Source: Diplosphaera chodatii (lineage: Eukaryota > Chlorophyta > Trebouxiophyceae > Prasiolales > Stichococcaceae). From it: DNA of 64,000 bases. A model generated the notes under the pieces. It worked only from the letters and a program-made list of their open reading frames with translations. It did no database searches and was not told where the DNA came from. Position numbers and translations under genes: made by a program. Shown one piece after another: positions 1-14,875 of this stretch; position 1 is the stretch's first letter; every line of letters starts with the position of its first letter. Location of the stretch: assembly GCA_032358165.1 (NCBI GenBank), contig JAALGY010000031.1, forward strand, positions 1,922,001 through 1,986,000, given 5' to 3'.

Positions 1-1841
1 GGCAGCACCCGGACAGCGATGCAGGCGGCTTCACCCGCTTGCTGCACAGGTGATGAGTGCTGGCCATACTTGAAACACGATGTACTGCACCGCAGCTTGA
101 ACGTTAGTTTTTAAGCATGCTATCTGCAAACGATGGTGCATGCTGCATGCTGCAGCGGCAAACCAGACGGCCTCATGGCGGAGATTCCAACTGCAGTGGT
201 CGACCCGCTGCCAAAAGATGTACCCGACGGGGTGTGCAACTGCACAGCAGCACACGGCAGCATGCACCTTTGCGGTGTCCATCGCTGCAATGCTGGTTCT
301 GTGTGAAAACGAGCCTTCCACAGCAGGCGGTGTTGTGTTGTCTACAAGGGGTATGTCGTCCTGCACCGGCCATACGGCCTGCTGCAGTGGGTGCAGAAGT
401 ATGCGGGTCGGCTGCAGGAGGATTATATCCTCATGTCGGAGCCAGACCACCTTTTCCTCAAGCTGCCGCCTCTGTGGTGAGTGCCCCGCATGCAGGTGAT
501 GGAGGCCTGCGAGCGTCATGTCGGCCTTGTGGTCGGGTCTGCTCGAGGTCGCCAAGTATCCTTCGGTATGGGCGCTGGGCTGGCTGCATCACCCTCATCG
601 TGGTGCTTCCGACATGCTTGCAGGGCCACGCCGACACAGGCAGCAGCGGCCCCTTTTTTCTACATCACTCCTAAGATCTTTGCAAATTTGATTGGGAAGT
701 ACAACAGCCGCAATGCGCCCATCGAGAGCATGGCGCCCATTGGTGAGCGCACGTCACCTGAGCCAGGTGCTGCAAGCCCGGAGCAAGAGTGGGTGCAAGG
801 CAGCCATGTCACCTGTGCAATGATGTCAAGCGTGTGATTGCTGGCGTGCTGCAGGCAATTCGCCCGTGATGATCCACAAGTCGCAGCTGGAGGAGATCTG
901 TCCCATTTGGTACGACCTGGTGAGCGCGTCCGCAGCGTTTGTGCCAGCAGCCTCTCGTCGCTGAGGAACCTTCACCCGCTTTCATGATGTGTTTTCTGCG
1001 TGGGGACTTGCTGCTGATGCACCTGCACCAGAGAGTTGCTGCTGCTTTGCTGGACGCAGGCGGTCAAGTTCAAGCGGGACAAGGAAACCGAGAAGGCCTT
1101 CGGCTGGGTCCAGGTACGGCGCATTGCTGTTTGTCATGCACACCGCCCTGTCTCTGCTGTGACACCGCCGGCAAATTCCAAAAAATGTTGCAATCCTGAT
1201 GACGGCTGCCAAACACATGCCACTAACGCAATCTGGACCAGCCTTGCATGTGTATGTCAGCATCAAGTCGTCAGCTGCAATAGCACACAGATGGAGGTGC
1301 TCAAAAACGTTGTTCTTCTGCGGCGCTTGCCCAGTCTTCAGCTGTCCCTGCACTGAATGCGTTGCGTCACCTTGTTGGTGCTGCAGGAAATGTATGCCTT
1401 CTCGGTGGCAAGCTCGCAGCTGGCAGGCGGGCCTGTGAAGTATGCGCTGCAGCGGGAGCTGATGATTCAGCCGCCGTGGGACGAGCAGCTGACGGCTGCA
1501 AACGGCAAGGATGCGTACATCCTGCATTATACTTACGGCCAGGACTGTGACGAGAAGACCGGCTCGCCACTCACAGACAAGGTGAGGTGGTGCGGTGGCA
1601 TGCTGGCTCTGCAACTGCGCTGTTGGGAGGTGCAATTGCATTTCGTTATCATGAATGTGGAGCCTTGCCTGTCCGGCAGGTGGGCTCGTGGCACTTTGAC
1701 AAGCGGGACTACGAGCGGAAGTACCCAGCACGAAACCTCACGCTGCCGACCAAATGCCGAGCCAGGGCTATGGTTGCTGTTGTTGCAATGATTAACGAGG
1801 CCTCAGCTGCAGTTGAGCCGTGGGAGTGGCGACCTCGGTGA
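1..1841 (+). CDS. Hydroxyproline O-arabinosyltransferase (HPAT-like, GT95), 5' partial
   Basis: Transfers the first arabinose onto hydroxyproline of extensin-like proteins; the family acts in the Golgi. Exons: before 1-49, 156-231, 349-476, 624-742, 855-919, 1060-1113, 1387-1581, 1680-1841, with a TGA stop at 1839. Phase is kept at every junction. Joined blocks give the family order: GGFTRLLHSGKPDG, VVDPLPKD, YVVLHRPYGLLQWVQ, then the family signature EDYILMSEPDHLF, then PFFYITPK, APIESMAPIGNSPVMI, AFGWVQEMYAFSVA, and near the end WHFDKRDYERKYPARNLTLP. The C-terminal MINEA helix is also present. The window starts inside the gene, so the N-terminal membrane anchor and the start codon are missing. 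It converges on the AFG1 gene, 221 bases downstream. The family assignment is firm by motif memory; the exact acceptor protein is not. Confidence 0.9.
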
Positions 1842-2062
1842 CGTTCATGGGCAGCTCGGGTTTGTGCCTTGCAGTGATACCAGTTGTGAAATGACTGGTC
1901 TTTTGCTTGACCCAGCATGCACGCCGACATGCTGCCGTCAGCAACTACAGCACTGCGCTGCAGAAAGTTTCAAAACAATGTGGAAGGTGACAAAATATAA
2001 AAACTATTGACTGGACACCAATATGGCATTCACACAGATTGATGGACCCCACTGTGTATGAC

Positions 2063-5000
2063 TCAACTGCGCGACCGCTTCTGCAGATATACTACCGTCT
2101 GCATCTCGTGAAGGCGGCTGACCGCACGCTTGAAGGCGAACTGCACAGCGGTCACCAACGCATCGTTGCATGTTTCAATAGAAATTCCGACGTCAGTCGA
2201 GTGGTGCTGATGAAAATCATGGGCAACTACGCTGGCGGAGCCACGAGAGTGAGGAGATGCCTGGCAAACAGCGGCAGTTGGCTGATCGGTCATAACATGC
2301 AAGGTCACCTGCTCTTCCAGACCGCCAAGCCGCGCCTGCAGCTGCCGAGCCTGCTGGACCCCGCCGCCAACCGGAGCAACGCCTCCCACAGCCATCACAT
2401 CCCGCCGCAGGCGCCCGCCTGTGATGCATAGCAAGGCAGGTCACACACCATACCTGGTGATGATAGCCTCCAGCACCCTGAAATGACAGCCATGCCCAAA
2501 TGCACCCTGGAGTATGATCAGCTGTGGCCTGTTGCAGCACCTTCGGCCGCTGACTCAAACTGCAGGCCCTCCAGGTCTACCAGCGGCTCCTCGCTGTTGG
2601 CGCCCGCAAACAGCGCATCCGGTTCCACAGCAGCAGTGCACACCTGGTCGGCAGCGCGTGCACCATGTTGAACCATCACATCACGAACAACTGCATCGCA
2701 ATGTGTGTGACACAATGTAGGGTGGACAGCTCTCACCAGCTGCACGTGTGCGTTGTACAGCTCATCTATGAGCGTGATGAACCTTCTCGCCTGATCCCGC
2801 GTCTGTGGTCGACAAAACACATGCGTGAAAAGCATGGACTGTCGTGTGTGGTTGCTGCCTAAGGGCGGGGGCAAGACAGCATTCAATCTAACTGTATGCA
2901 TAACAGCAAGAAACAACTGATATATAAGCCAAGCGTCACACCGCCAAGGACAGGGCTGGGACGCCCGTGATGAACACTGTGTGGAAGCGGGCTGCAAGCG
3001 CCTGGTAGTCAGCGGCACCCAGCGTGGCGCGACACAGCTGCTCGAAGTCGAACCGAGCTGCTCCACCTGCCACCTGCGGCAAGGGCCTCTGTGTTGAGAA
3101 GCTGCCTGACATGGCAAACGTTTGTGAGCAATTGCATGCAAAAGCATGTGTGGTGCTGTACAACGAAACAGCTGTGCCATCCCGGCAGGGGGTAGGAGGT
3201 GATGGATGGACTGACCTGTATTGCAAAAGCATACCTGGTCAGCCTGCAGCTGGATGGTGCGCCCAAACATGACAGGCACATCCTCAGCGGCACTGACGCC
3301 GCCGGCAGCCACACGCCAGGCGGCCCAGCGGCGCTCCAGCTCTGCAGCACTGTCTGCCGTCAGCGGGCACAGGAAGTTGCTGCCGTTGACGGAGCTGCCT
3401 GCCGCCTGCGCAGCCAGAGACGCGATCATGCTGTGTACCTGAAGCACAGAAAGCTGCGCGATCAAGAGCCCTGTGCGGGTGTAACTTTGTGTGCAGGTGT
3501 TCCCCTGCACATTCGACATCCGGCAATGCAGCAGAGGCTGCGACCTGACTGGACAGCGCAAGGCGCCGGTAGTCCTTTGCGCCGGTGCCCAGCTGCATGA
3601 TGTCACACGCCTGCTGCAGCGTCTCCACGAAGTGGTTGAACAAGTCCTGCGGCGCAGCAGCTATGTGGGCTGTAGACCGTCGGGACTGTCACTTGCATCG
3701 CTGGCGCACAGAATGGTGTGCATCGTCAGGCATACATTGACGAAAGGCCTTCAGACGGTCCTGGCTGCGCACCTCGTGCAGGCCCTGGTTGGTGAGCTGC
3801 GACGGGTGCCGGTTGGAGGTGATGACCAGCACCGCACCCTCCGCCACCAGCTCCTCCATCAGGGCTGCGCACCAGACACAGCTCGGGCCAGACGGTCGGG
3901 AGCAAGACGGTCTGTTGCACTACAAGGTGGCAAGCTGTAGTTTGACAAACCAGCAGTCTGGCACGCAGTGTTAGTGTCGCAGGGTGCGTCCACCTTTGAG
4001 CGACACCGCGGTGAAGGGGTCCGTGATCTGCAGCTCGTCAAAGTACAGCAGCGCGGGCTGCCGGCCCTCCAGGCCACGGCTGTCGCCAGTGCCACCGCGG
4101 ATCAACCCCTGCGCCGCCCGCGTCAAAATCACCTGCGGCCTCATGAACACGTAATATGAGAATGAGGCTCAAGCCAACGCCAAGGTTGTGCAGGGACATA
4201 AGCTCGACCTCTGCAGCATCCTGGGCTACAGCCCTGACATGTGTAGCATTGCAACATTCAGTGCAGCCAACACGACAACATGGCTAGGTGCGTGCTCGGC
4301 CGCTGCGCACCGCGTTGGCGCGGGCGAGCGCCTCGGAGTGCTGGCTCGGCGTGCGCCGCAGCAAGAGCATGCGGTTACGGCGGGCGGCGAGCTTCGGCCG
4401 CAGCGCGGCGCCCCGCGCCTGCCGCGCTGCCTGCTGCACGCCTGCTGCGCATGGACGGCATGGCTCATGGAGGGATGCACAGGCGGGCCACGCTTCGTGC
4501 GGTGCGACATTGTGTAGGCAGGCCTTGCATGCAGTGGCAGTGGGTGACTGCTGCTCATTCCTATTGGACCCCACCCTTTGCGCTGCTGTCTTTGCTGCTG
4601 GCGACGCTGTCACGCTCGTGCTGGTGCGCGATCGTCGACTCAACGACCGCCAAGTTCTTTCTGATCCGCTCCTGCTCAAGTCCCCAGATCCGCTGGTTTA
4701 CCTGTATATTGCAGGTAATGATTGCGGCGAGAGACCAGCCAAGTGTGGCTCAGCATACTGTATGTGCATGAGGTGCTTGTGCCATGCCCTGCGTTGACCT
4801 CAAGCATGGCGGAGTTGAAGTGAAGCTGCCGCCGAAGCGGCACGAGGGAGTGCTGGTCGACGTAATCATAAAACATTCTGGCGGTCAAGGACTTGCCACT
4901 GCCCACTTCTCCATACAGGTACACCCCTGCACCCGTTCGTATGCAGGTGTGTTACCGGTTTACATGGGAACTCCGTTCAGTCCTGACTGTGGTGCAGCAA

Positions 5001-5987
5001 GCATCTGCTGGTCAGCCAGCACACGCACCTGTGGGCGCCGCTGGTGGCTGCGCAGGCAAGCCCACGATCTCGTCAAGCCGACCCTCGCGCCGCGATGCTG
5101 CCAGAGCAGCCTGCTGCTCTGGTGTGATCTGTGGCAGTGGCCGCTCGCCCAGGACCTGGTGCACGTTGCAACGTCGGGGACCAGGTTGGGACGGTGCGCT
5201 GGGATTCATGGGACTCTGGCACCTCGGTCAAATGTGCAGGCAACCCCCGAGAAGGGGGTTGACGGTCAGCGGTACAGCATGCACCGCTGCAGGTGGGCAG
5301 ACAGCCTGGGCAGCGGCGGGCCCACACCTGCTGCCGCCACCAACGCGACGCCTGTGCCAAGGCACTGCCATCGTTTGCTTGGCGCCGTGCCAAGTCTGCC
5401 GCCAGCTGCTGCTCGTCCTGTGCCTTCAGCTCCACTCGCTTCCGACTACGCTTTTCCTGCCATTCGATTGCGCACATGGTGGACGCACATCCTCGACAAT
5501 CGTTGGCTGGTCCTCCCTGATAGCGTGCACACCATCGAGGCATGTGATACGTTTACCCGGGCCATGGACCTCACCTGGTAGTCCTGCAGCTCCCGCCGGT
5601 ATGACGCCAAGCTGGCGGTGTATCCTACAAGCTGATCTGCAAGTGTGCTGAGGCGACTGATGCACGCTGCCTGCTCCTCATCAGGCAGTATGCTGCCGGA
5701 AGCAACTGCCTCTCGATACTGTGCAAACAGTCCACCTGCATGTTGCCACCGCCATGCTGGTCTCAGGCCATGCAGCGGCAAGCAGCAGACATGCAGGCTT
5801 GGCTGGTGGTAGCAAGCATGCCTGTCGGATATTCAGTCCCTTCAATTGGCTCATCAGATTGAGCCAGCGACGCAGTTGACAATGGTAGCCGCCACGCTGC
5901 TGTCCTGGGGCTACATGCAAGCTGCGAAATGGGCTGCAAAGCTGCGGCAAGTGATCTCACGCTGCTGAAACGCTGCTGCAACAGCAT
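2063..5987 (-). CDS. AFG1/LACE1-like mitochondrial AAA-type ATPase
   Basis: Family role: inner-membrane protein quality control (AFG1/LACE1 in mitochondria, ZapE in bacteria). Fourteen exons, high to low: 5822-5987, 5575-5735, 5328-5456, 5029-5155, 4799-4926, about 4311-4433, 3994-4132, 3773-3864, 3545-3646, 3235-3438, 2942-3088, 2541-2802, 2309-2418, 2063-2140; about 655 aa. The first exon (MLLQQRFSSVRSLAAALQ) looks like a mitochondrial presequence. Walker A is YGEVGSGKS, Walker B LLYFDELQ, then LVITSNRHP, DYRRLAL, ARRFITLIDELYN and the C-terminal AFKRAVSRLHEMQT, all in family order. The upstream edge of exon 6 is uncertain because several CAG acceptors lie near 4433. Intron 1 (5736-5821) appears to use a GC donor (CAG|GCATGC). 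Divergent from the PsbP gene across 232 bases. Confidence 0.92.
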
Positions 5988-6219
5988 TTGCAGCTATGTT
6001 GTACAGTGGTGCAAACTGTTTCTATTTTACCTTGCCCTGCTTGAGTATATGTGGGAGGAACTCCAAATGCACATGTTCAACAACAGTCAACAACTGCATG
6101 ACGTCGGCAAATTGATGGTGTGTACTGGAAATTGTACTGTTGAAGCTCCGACATGATCCCGCTAAGCAAGCTCGATGACAGGTCTTATTGTGTTTTGAGG
6201 CCGCTGAGGCTGGTGAAGC

Positions 6220-7942
6220 ATGGTCAAGTGTGTCTTTGCATCACGACTGGGTGGCCAGCCTTCAACACATCGCGGTAGAGGTCAGGCCAGGTGTCCAACA
6301 CGGTGTGCATCCACCAGCAAGTGCACTTCGGCACCAGGCGCGACAGGTGAGCAGATCGGCATGCTGCATCAACATTCGGATACGACGCATGCGTTGCGGC
6401 ATGATGCAATTGTGTTGCCCATTCCGCAGGTGAACCAGTAGCAGACACCCAGCTCAGCCGGCGCACAACACTTCTGGCCGCCACAGCTGCTACTTTCTGG
6501 TGAGCTCATGGCGGTTGCCTGCATCAGTATATCGACATTGCTGACCATTCCTCGAAACGTTACCATCCCAGTATGGCACATGAACCTTGATGACGCATGC
6601 CTGAACTGCAGGCACAGGCCGGCAGCAGCAGCAGAGACCCAGGCTGCTGAGCCGGTCGCGACCGTGAAGCCACCCAGCCAGAAGGGTTTTAAAACTTTCA
6701 ACGAAAAAGACTTCGTACTCGAGGTTCCGCGCGGCTTCATCGAGCAGCAGAGCCCAGCAGCCAGCAACTTTGGCGAAGGCGGCCGGCCCAAGTCTACCTA
6801 TGGTGCACCTGTGCATGGCTGCGTCCGTGCGGCTGGTTCAACTGCTTCACAAACCTTCGAGGAACGTGTCAGCAGCACGTCCCAGGGGGTTCCTGCAGAC
6901 TTAGCAAGCCTGTGCCTGCCATGCAGAGCGGGCTGCCGCAATAACGCCGCTGCGGGTGAAGTTTACATCCGAGGATGGCCAGGTGCAGCCGGTGGAGAAA
7001 TCAGAGAACTGCCAGTTGAAACTGCACCACAGCACCCAAAGTTGCATTATGTGCAGCAAGATCACGTTGCACACGTGTGCAGGAGCTGCTCACGGTCATT
7101 CAGCGCAACGCGTCAGAGCTGAAGCAAGCACTGTTTCAGGTGCTGCATGCGGCCTCCTTGCTGCCCGCTCGGGAGCCAGTGTGTGCACACGACGCACATG
7201 GTTGTTGCACACAAGCAGGACCCGCCTCAGAGGTTCTGGGGTAACATTTGCATGTGACACCTGCGCAGATAACAGACATTTCGCAGCTTGGCAGCGTCAC
7301 AGAGGTGGCAAGCATCCTACTCCCACGGGAGGTGCAGGTGTGGGCTTGACCATGTCACCAGCAGTCATCACATCACAAGCGTGTTTTGTGCTGCGTTTCC
7401 AACATTGTGAATGCGGGTTTCGCAAGTAGGGGTTATCGATCGATCGATCGACCGATCAATCGCCTGCCTTGTTTTGCAGGTGCTCGCAGCAGATTCGATA
7501 GCATTGCCGCAGGAGCCACGTGACACAGGCACTGTCTTCGGCACGCTGCAGCTGCCACCGCAGACCGTCTACAGGTGCTGGGATACAGGCTCCTGACGGC
7601 AGTTTCTCGTAGGTTGCTGACATGACGTAGCATGGCCCTGTGAATGCCGGCACATCCCACCAGATAGCATGCTGACTTGGAAGGTACACCTTTCGGACGA
7701 GGGGCCAGCGGGCGCACCTGGTGGTCGTTGCCAAGGCTGGCAAGGTGACCTACACGCCTCATGCCATGGACCTGTACGCCTGCTGTGTGGTTGCCAGGTG
7801 CAACACGTTTCAATGCACTTCGCACATCTGGTCTTATTGCGCCCTGTAGGTATACCTGACAGCGGGCTCCGCCAGGGAGGACCGCTGGGGCGACGCCAGC
7901 GACCGCCTCAAGGCGGCCGTCGTGTCCTTTCGCCTCGTTTGA
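6220..7942 (+). CDS. PsbP-domain protein of the thylakoid lumen
   Basis: Family: PsbP and PsbP-like/PPD proteins, lumenal factors for photosystem II or NDH. Nine exons: 6220-6346, 6430-6499, 6612-6802 (acceptor could also be after 6617), 6927-6982, 7083-7139, 7269-7337, 7480-7574, 7684-7744, 7850-7942; 272 aa. The N-terminus is rich in Ser, Thr, Arg and Cys, followed by a twin-arginine stretch (SRRTTLLAATAATF), as in Tat-imported lumen proteins. The mature part has FVLEVPRGFIEQ, LRVKFTSEDGQ, TDISQLGSVTEVASILLP, then TVYRYTFRTRGQRAHLVVVA, and ends DRLKAAVVSFRLV, matching the order of the PsbP fold. I cannot assign it to PsbP proper, PPL or a numbered PPD. The start is the only ATG whose exon splices in phase into the twin-arginine exon. 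Confidence 0.85.
7435..7462. repeat. Short GATC-type microsatellite in a PsbP intron
   Basis: Imperfect tandem ATCG units (about seven) lie just before the polypyrimidine tract and acceptor of PsbP intron 6. Simple repeat; no function inferred. Confidence 0.7.
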
Positions 7943-8069
7943 AGGCCCGCCTGAGCGCGGCGGCAAGTTGGAAGGCCTCCAGCACGCGCAGCAGCCTCAG
8001 AACAGCGCCTGCAGCTTGCGCGCCGGCTCTCGTGTCGGTGTGCATGCTGCTCTTTTGCATTGCGTGCCG

Positions 8070-11000
8070 ATGTTGCTGCGACAAGCATGGCGGCAGGCCC
8101 ACAGCGGCAGCCGAGGCAGGGCACTGTCAGCTTTAGCAGCGCCAGCGCTGGACGACCTGGCGGCAACATTACCAGCAAGAGGCGCGCGAGGACATGACAC
8201 GGACAGTTCGGGAGCAGCTGAGTTCTTCGATGCAGCAGCCACGCTGCCTCAGGTGCTCCGACATAAGATCAACACCTCCCTGCAGCCGATGCTGCAACCC
8301 TGGAACTTTGGCTACAATGTGCAGCGTGCCTACGCTGTTTCTCACTTTTGTGCATAGGCAAAGTTACTTGCGTGGATGCAGGTTGCGATCGTGGGTCGGC
8401 CAAACGTGGGGAAGTCGGCGCTGTTCAACCGCCTTGTGCGCCGGCGCGACGCGCTGGTGGGCATGTTATCAATCATCTGTGAGCCTGGCCATGACAGAAA
8501 TGTGGGAAAGAGCTAATGCTTTGCAGTGGTGTCTTCTGACGCTAGGTGCGAAGGCAGCTCGGGTGTCATGGATTATTGTATCAGCATGTCAGCCTCCTTG
8601 TGGCACTCTGCGTCACCAAGCACCGATGTGCTCCTGACGCGTGCGGGTGCGCAGGTGCACAACACACCCGAAGGCCATGTCACGCGGGACTACAAGGAGG
8701 GCGATGCGCGCCTGGGGGACCTTGTCTTCCGTTGCATTGATACTTCCGGCCTGGAGCCATTCATGGCTGCCAGCAGCCTGCAGGTGAGTGTGCTTCATCT
8801 GCTGACCATGCAGAAGTCCCGCTGCTCTGCGCCAACATGTTGGTGCTCATCATCTGCCTGCGGTGGTTCCGCAACTGTGGCCTATCTGTGCGTCTTCAGG
8901 CACGCGCCACTGCGCTGACCGTCGGCGTGCTGCATCGCTCCGATGTGGCCTTGCTGCTGCTTGACGGCAGGTGCGCGGTCCACCCCGGCCTGCTTCTTCC
9001 TGCCTTATGCTGGCCGTGTTCACATGGTGCAAGTGGGCACTCTGATGTCCAGGTTCGGTGCACATGACCACAGCTACGTCAGCATGGCTGCTCATTGGCG
9101 CAACAGGGCAGGGATCGGCACAGAGGACTCTGCCCTGGCAGACTGGCTGCGGCGCACAGTGGACACGCCAGTGCTGCTGGCGGCCAACAAGTGCGAGCGG
9201 CGGGGTGCGGGCGCCTCTGGTGCGATTTGCTGCTGGTTTTGTGTTGCAGTCAGCACATCCCTTTGCATCCGGACACCCCATTGCATCTGAAACAGCTGGA
9301 CCTGCAAGCGCATCCCTTGCGCGCATCGCTGAATGCTAAACACGCCTCTCCCGCAGATGTCGGTGACATTTTGGCAGAAGCAACCCGCCTGGGGTTTGGC
9401 GATCCTGTTGCTGTTTCGGCAGAGACTGGTGTGTACCCCATGCCAACCATCCACTTGACATCTCTTGTCTGGCGGCAGTTGGCTTCGAGGTGCATGGGGA
9501 GTGTGGCTGCACAATGTCATGCCCACAGCGAAGCGTGATTCCCACAGGAAGTCAGGCTTAGCTGACATCTGGCTGCAGGTGAGGGCATGGTCGACCTGTA
9601 CTCCGCTCTGCAGCCGCATGTGAAAGAGGCTGCTGCCCGCGCAGCAGCAGCAGCTGCTGCTGAGCAGCTGGCGACGCAGGATGACGTCAACGCGGCGGCC
9701 TTGCGTGACAAGCAGATTTCGCTGACGCTCATGGGGCTGCCGAATGTGGTGCGAGCTGCGGCTTGGAGCACTCCCCAGAGTGATGCCATTGCCGGTTGAG
9801 TCGAGTCCACCAAGCGAGGGTCACCTGGATGACTCACATTCCTGGAGTTTGCTGCACCTGTTCGACGTTTGATCTGCGCAGTGCAGGGCAAGTCCACGCT
9901 GAGCAACCGGCTGCTGGGTTCGGAGCGTAGTCTGACAGGCCCCGAGCCTGGGCTTACGCGCGACGTTGTGAAGGTGGGAGCTATGGTACACTCTGGTGTA
10001 GGCTACTTGCCAGTCAGGTTTCCACCCAAATAACTGGTCGTTGGCTATCTGACTGTTTGATGCACATGCTGACAGGCCACGCTGAAGAGCGGCGACTACA
10101 CCATCAGGCTTGCAGACACCGCTGGCTGGATGCGCAAGCGCCGCCTGGCGCAGTACGACGATTCTGAGTGAGCATGCTTGGACTGCTCTCATTTCATGCG
10201 TCGTCTCAGCCATGTGCAAAGAATGTGCGTCTAGGATGTGTGCTTGCAAGGTTTCTCAAGGGATTTGAGAGCAGTCATGACTCCTGTCTGGTGTGCGCCC
10301 TGTTCCCGAAATACAAACGCAACTGCTGCAGGGGCAAGGTTGCGGCGGTGACGCTGCAGCAGGGCGAGCGCAGCATGCACCTGGCGCACACCGTCGCGCT
10401 GCTGCTGGACGCCCGTGCGGTGCGTCTGGAACCTGGTTGCTGGATCTGGTGCCCTTATGAGCCAGCTGCTTTGCCCTGAGGCAAGCTGCCCTGCATGCCC
10501 ACAATCTACGATTCCTGATCGCCATTGTTAACTGAATCATGTATTTATCTATTTATTCATTCAGTGTATTTACTTATAAATATAAATATCTATTTATTCG
10601 TGTTTTGTATGGTTTGCGGAGAGCATCACTCCATAAAACCGATGGGCGTTTGGTTGTGTGACAGGTGCTCTGCGGTGAGGCGCCAACTCGCGCAGAGATC
10701 AGCCTGATGGCGGACATTGCGACTGAGGGGCGGTCGCTAGTGGTCGTGGCCAACAAGACTGACGAAGTGACGCCCGCACAGCGGCACGAGGTCGGTCTTA
10801 TTTATCAGTTTGAGCATGCGCTTTTCTCAAACAACAGCTCTGACGCTGGGTCTTGCGCCATCTGCTGTGCTATTTCAGCAAGCCAAACTGGGCCTAGTGG
10901 CATCGAACATCGTTGCGATGACATTCGACCAGGTGCATAGCTGGTGGTCTTGCAGGTGGTGGACATGCTTCAGCGGAGGCTGAGACAGCAGGTGCCGGAG

Positions 11001-11695
11001 CTGGCGGGTGTACCGGTGCTGCCAGTGTCTGCCCTGACTGGCTCGGGAGCCGACCGGCTGCTGCCCGCTGTGATGGCCGCGTATGACGTGTGGACGCGGC
11101 GCGTGCCCACCTCTCGCCTCAACCGATGGCTTGAGAAGGTGACATGGGGGAGATCATGTCAGCTGGATGGTCCCAGTCTGGCCCTCACCGAAAATGGTGA
11201 TGCTTGTCGGAGGAGATTGTATCTCTGACCAGCCCAGGGCATCTTATGACTGGGCATGGCGCGCAGTCTGCAAAGTCTTGTTGGGCCTGGCTTCAGCACG
11301 CGCCCAATACAAGCGCGCAGACAATAGCACCAACTGCTGCGCTCCCTGCCTGTGCAGATGGTCGTGCAGTTTGCTGGAACCGGAGGCACAGCCAACGAAC
11401 TGGCCAAGATCCGCTACATCACGCAGGTGTGTTGCCAGCTTCAGCAGCACATCATATGATTTCAGGGCTATGGGAGACTGCGAACCAAGGACATGCAGTC
11501 TTGACCTGTAACATGTGTGGTTCCCAGGTGAAGGCACGACCGCCGACCTTTGCGCTGTTCACACGCACCGTGGCCTTGTCGGAGCGCACTCGGCGGCAGC
11601 TGATGAATGCCATCCGGCGGGACTTTGACTTTGCGGGCGTGCCAATACGCATCGTCGTGCGTGCCAGCAAAGGGCGTGAGCCCACACGGAAGTGA
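8070..11695 (+). CDS. der: Der/EngA double GTPase, organellar ribosome assembly
   Basis: Der binds the 50S ribosomal subunit and carries two tandem Era-like GTPase domains plus a KH-like tail. Fourteen exons: 8070-8252, 8382-8456, 8655-8783, 8900-8970, 9107-9204, 9357-9428, 9579-9748, 9887-9973, 10076-10167, 10332-10419, 10665-10790, 10956-11138, 11358-11426, 11528-11695; 536 aa. The start [19 protein letters not shown] is an organelle-targeting type. G domain 1: P-loop GRPNVGKS, G3 DTSG, G4 AANKCE. G domain 2: GLPNVGKS, DTAGW, ANKTD, then SALTGSG. The KH-like end runs through [20 protein letters not shown] to a basic C-terminus. The first G4 is NKCE instead of NKxD (see findings). It lies 127 bases after the PsbP gene and converges on cysteine synthase, 158 bases away. 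Plastid or mitochondrial targeting cannot be decided by eye. Confidence 0.95.
10535..10602. other. AT-rich island inside a Der intron
   Basis: A run of almost only A and T (ATTTATCTATTTATTCATTC-like, then TATAAATATAAATATC) inside the intron 10420-10664. The surrounding DNA is GC-rich, so the block stands out. No ORF or known element seen. Confidence 0.6.
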
Positions 11696-11853
11696 GCGTG
11701 CGAGTGGCTGGTAGATCATGGGGATCATGTGGATGAGTGGATCTCCATCGTCACATTACGATGCGTGGAAGAGGCAACCGGACAGGTTGTAGTCGATTTG
11801 ACCAGGACTTTTGACAACAACGGCTTTGCAAACTGTGGTGGAGGACCACGCAT

Positions 11854-14372
<2,519 letters not shown>

Positions 14373-14875
14373 GGCGCCCAGCCTGCGCTGCACTCTGCAA
14401 CTGAGTGCCGCAGAGCGCGCGGCGGCGGATGCAGTGTCAGGCTGGTGTATCCTGCCTGATACCGCTGGGGACTGCAGAGACAGCCTCACAGCCTCCTCAC
14501 TGCGCAACGACTGTGACGAGCTGAGGGATTGCGGTATGCTCGCTGACACAGGCAGGGCTGCAGGGTGGCTGGGCTGGGGGCAGATTAAGATCTTAATAGT
14601 GCTAGATATCTTCCGGTAGGGCTAGCACGGACCAGTCGACTGCACGCACTTGATGTGACCGACGGATACTGTGGATCAGCACCCCGTCCTTGCTGATTGA
14701 CACCTGTGCATCCTGTGGGTGCTGCACGTCAGCCGCGCCGGCTAGATTGTTGGCCAAACCAGTCATCGTTTGAACCACCGTCCCGACACGGGTGGCACAG
14801 CCACACGGGGGGGCATCTACTCATCCACCTGTCAGATGTGAGGCTGGCGCCGCCTGTTGCTCACACGAGCCGAGC
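14373..14875. promoter_or_regulatory. Divergent intergenic region
   Basis: 503 bases between the start codons of cysteine synthase (-) and the coiled-coil gene (+), so it must hold both promoters and 5' UTRs. The part nearest cysteine synthase stays open in its frame up to about 14600 without an ATG and could include an upstream exon. No clear TATA box or other motif recognised. Confidence 0.4.

Noticed and set aside
7943..8069. PsbP and Der as a fused or bicistronic unit
   Set aside because: Clear stop, 127-base gap and a new transit-like start; each gene is complete by itself.
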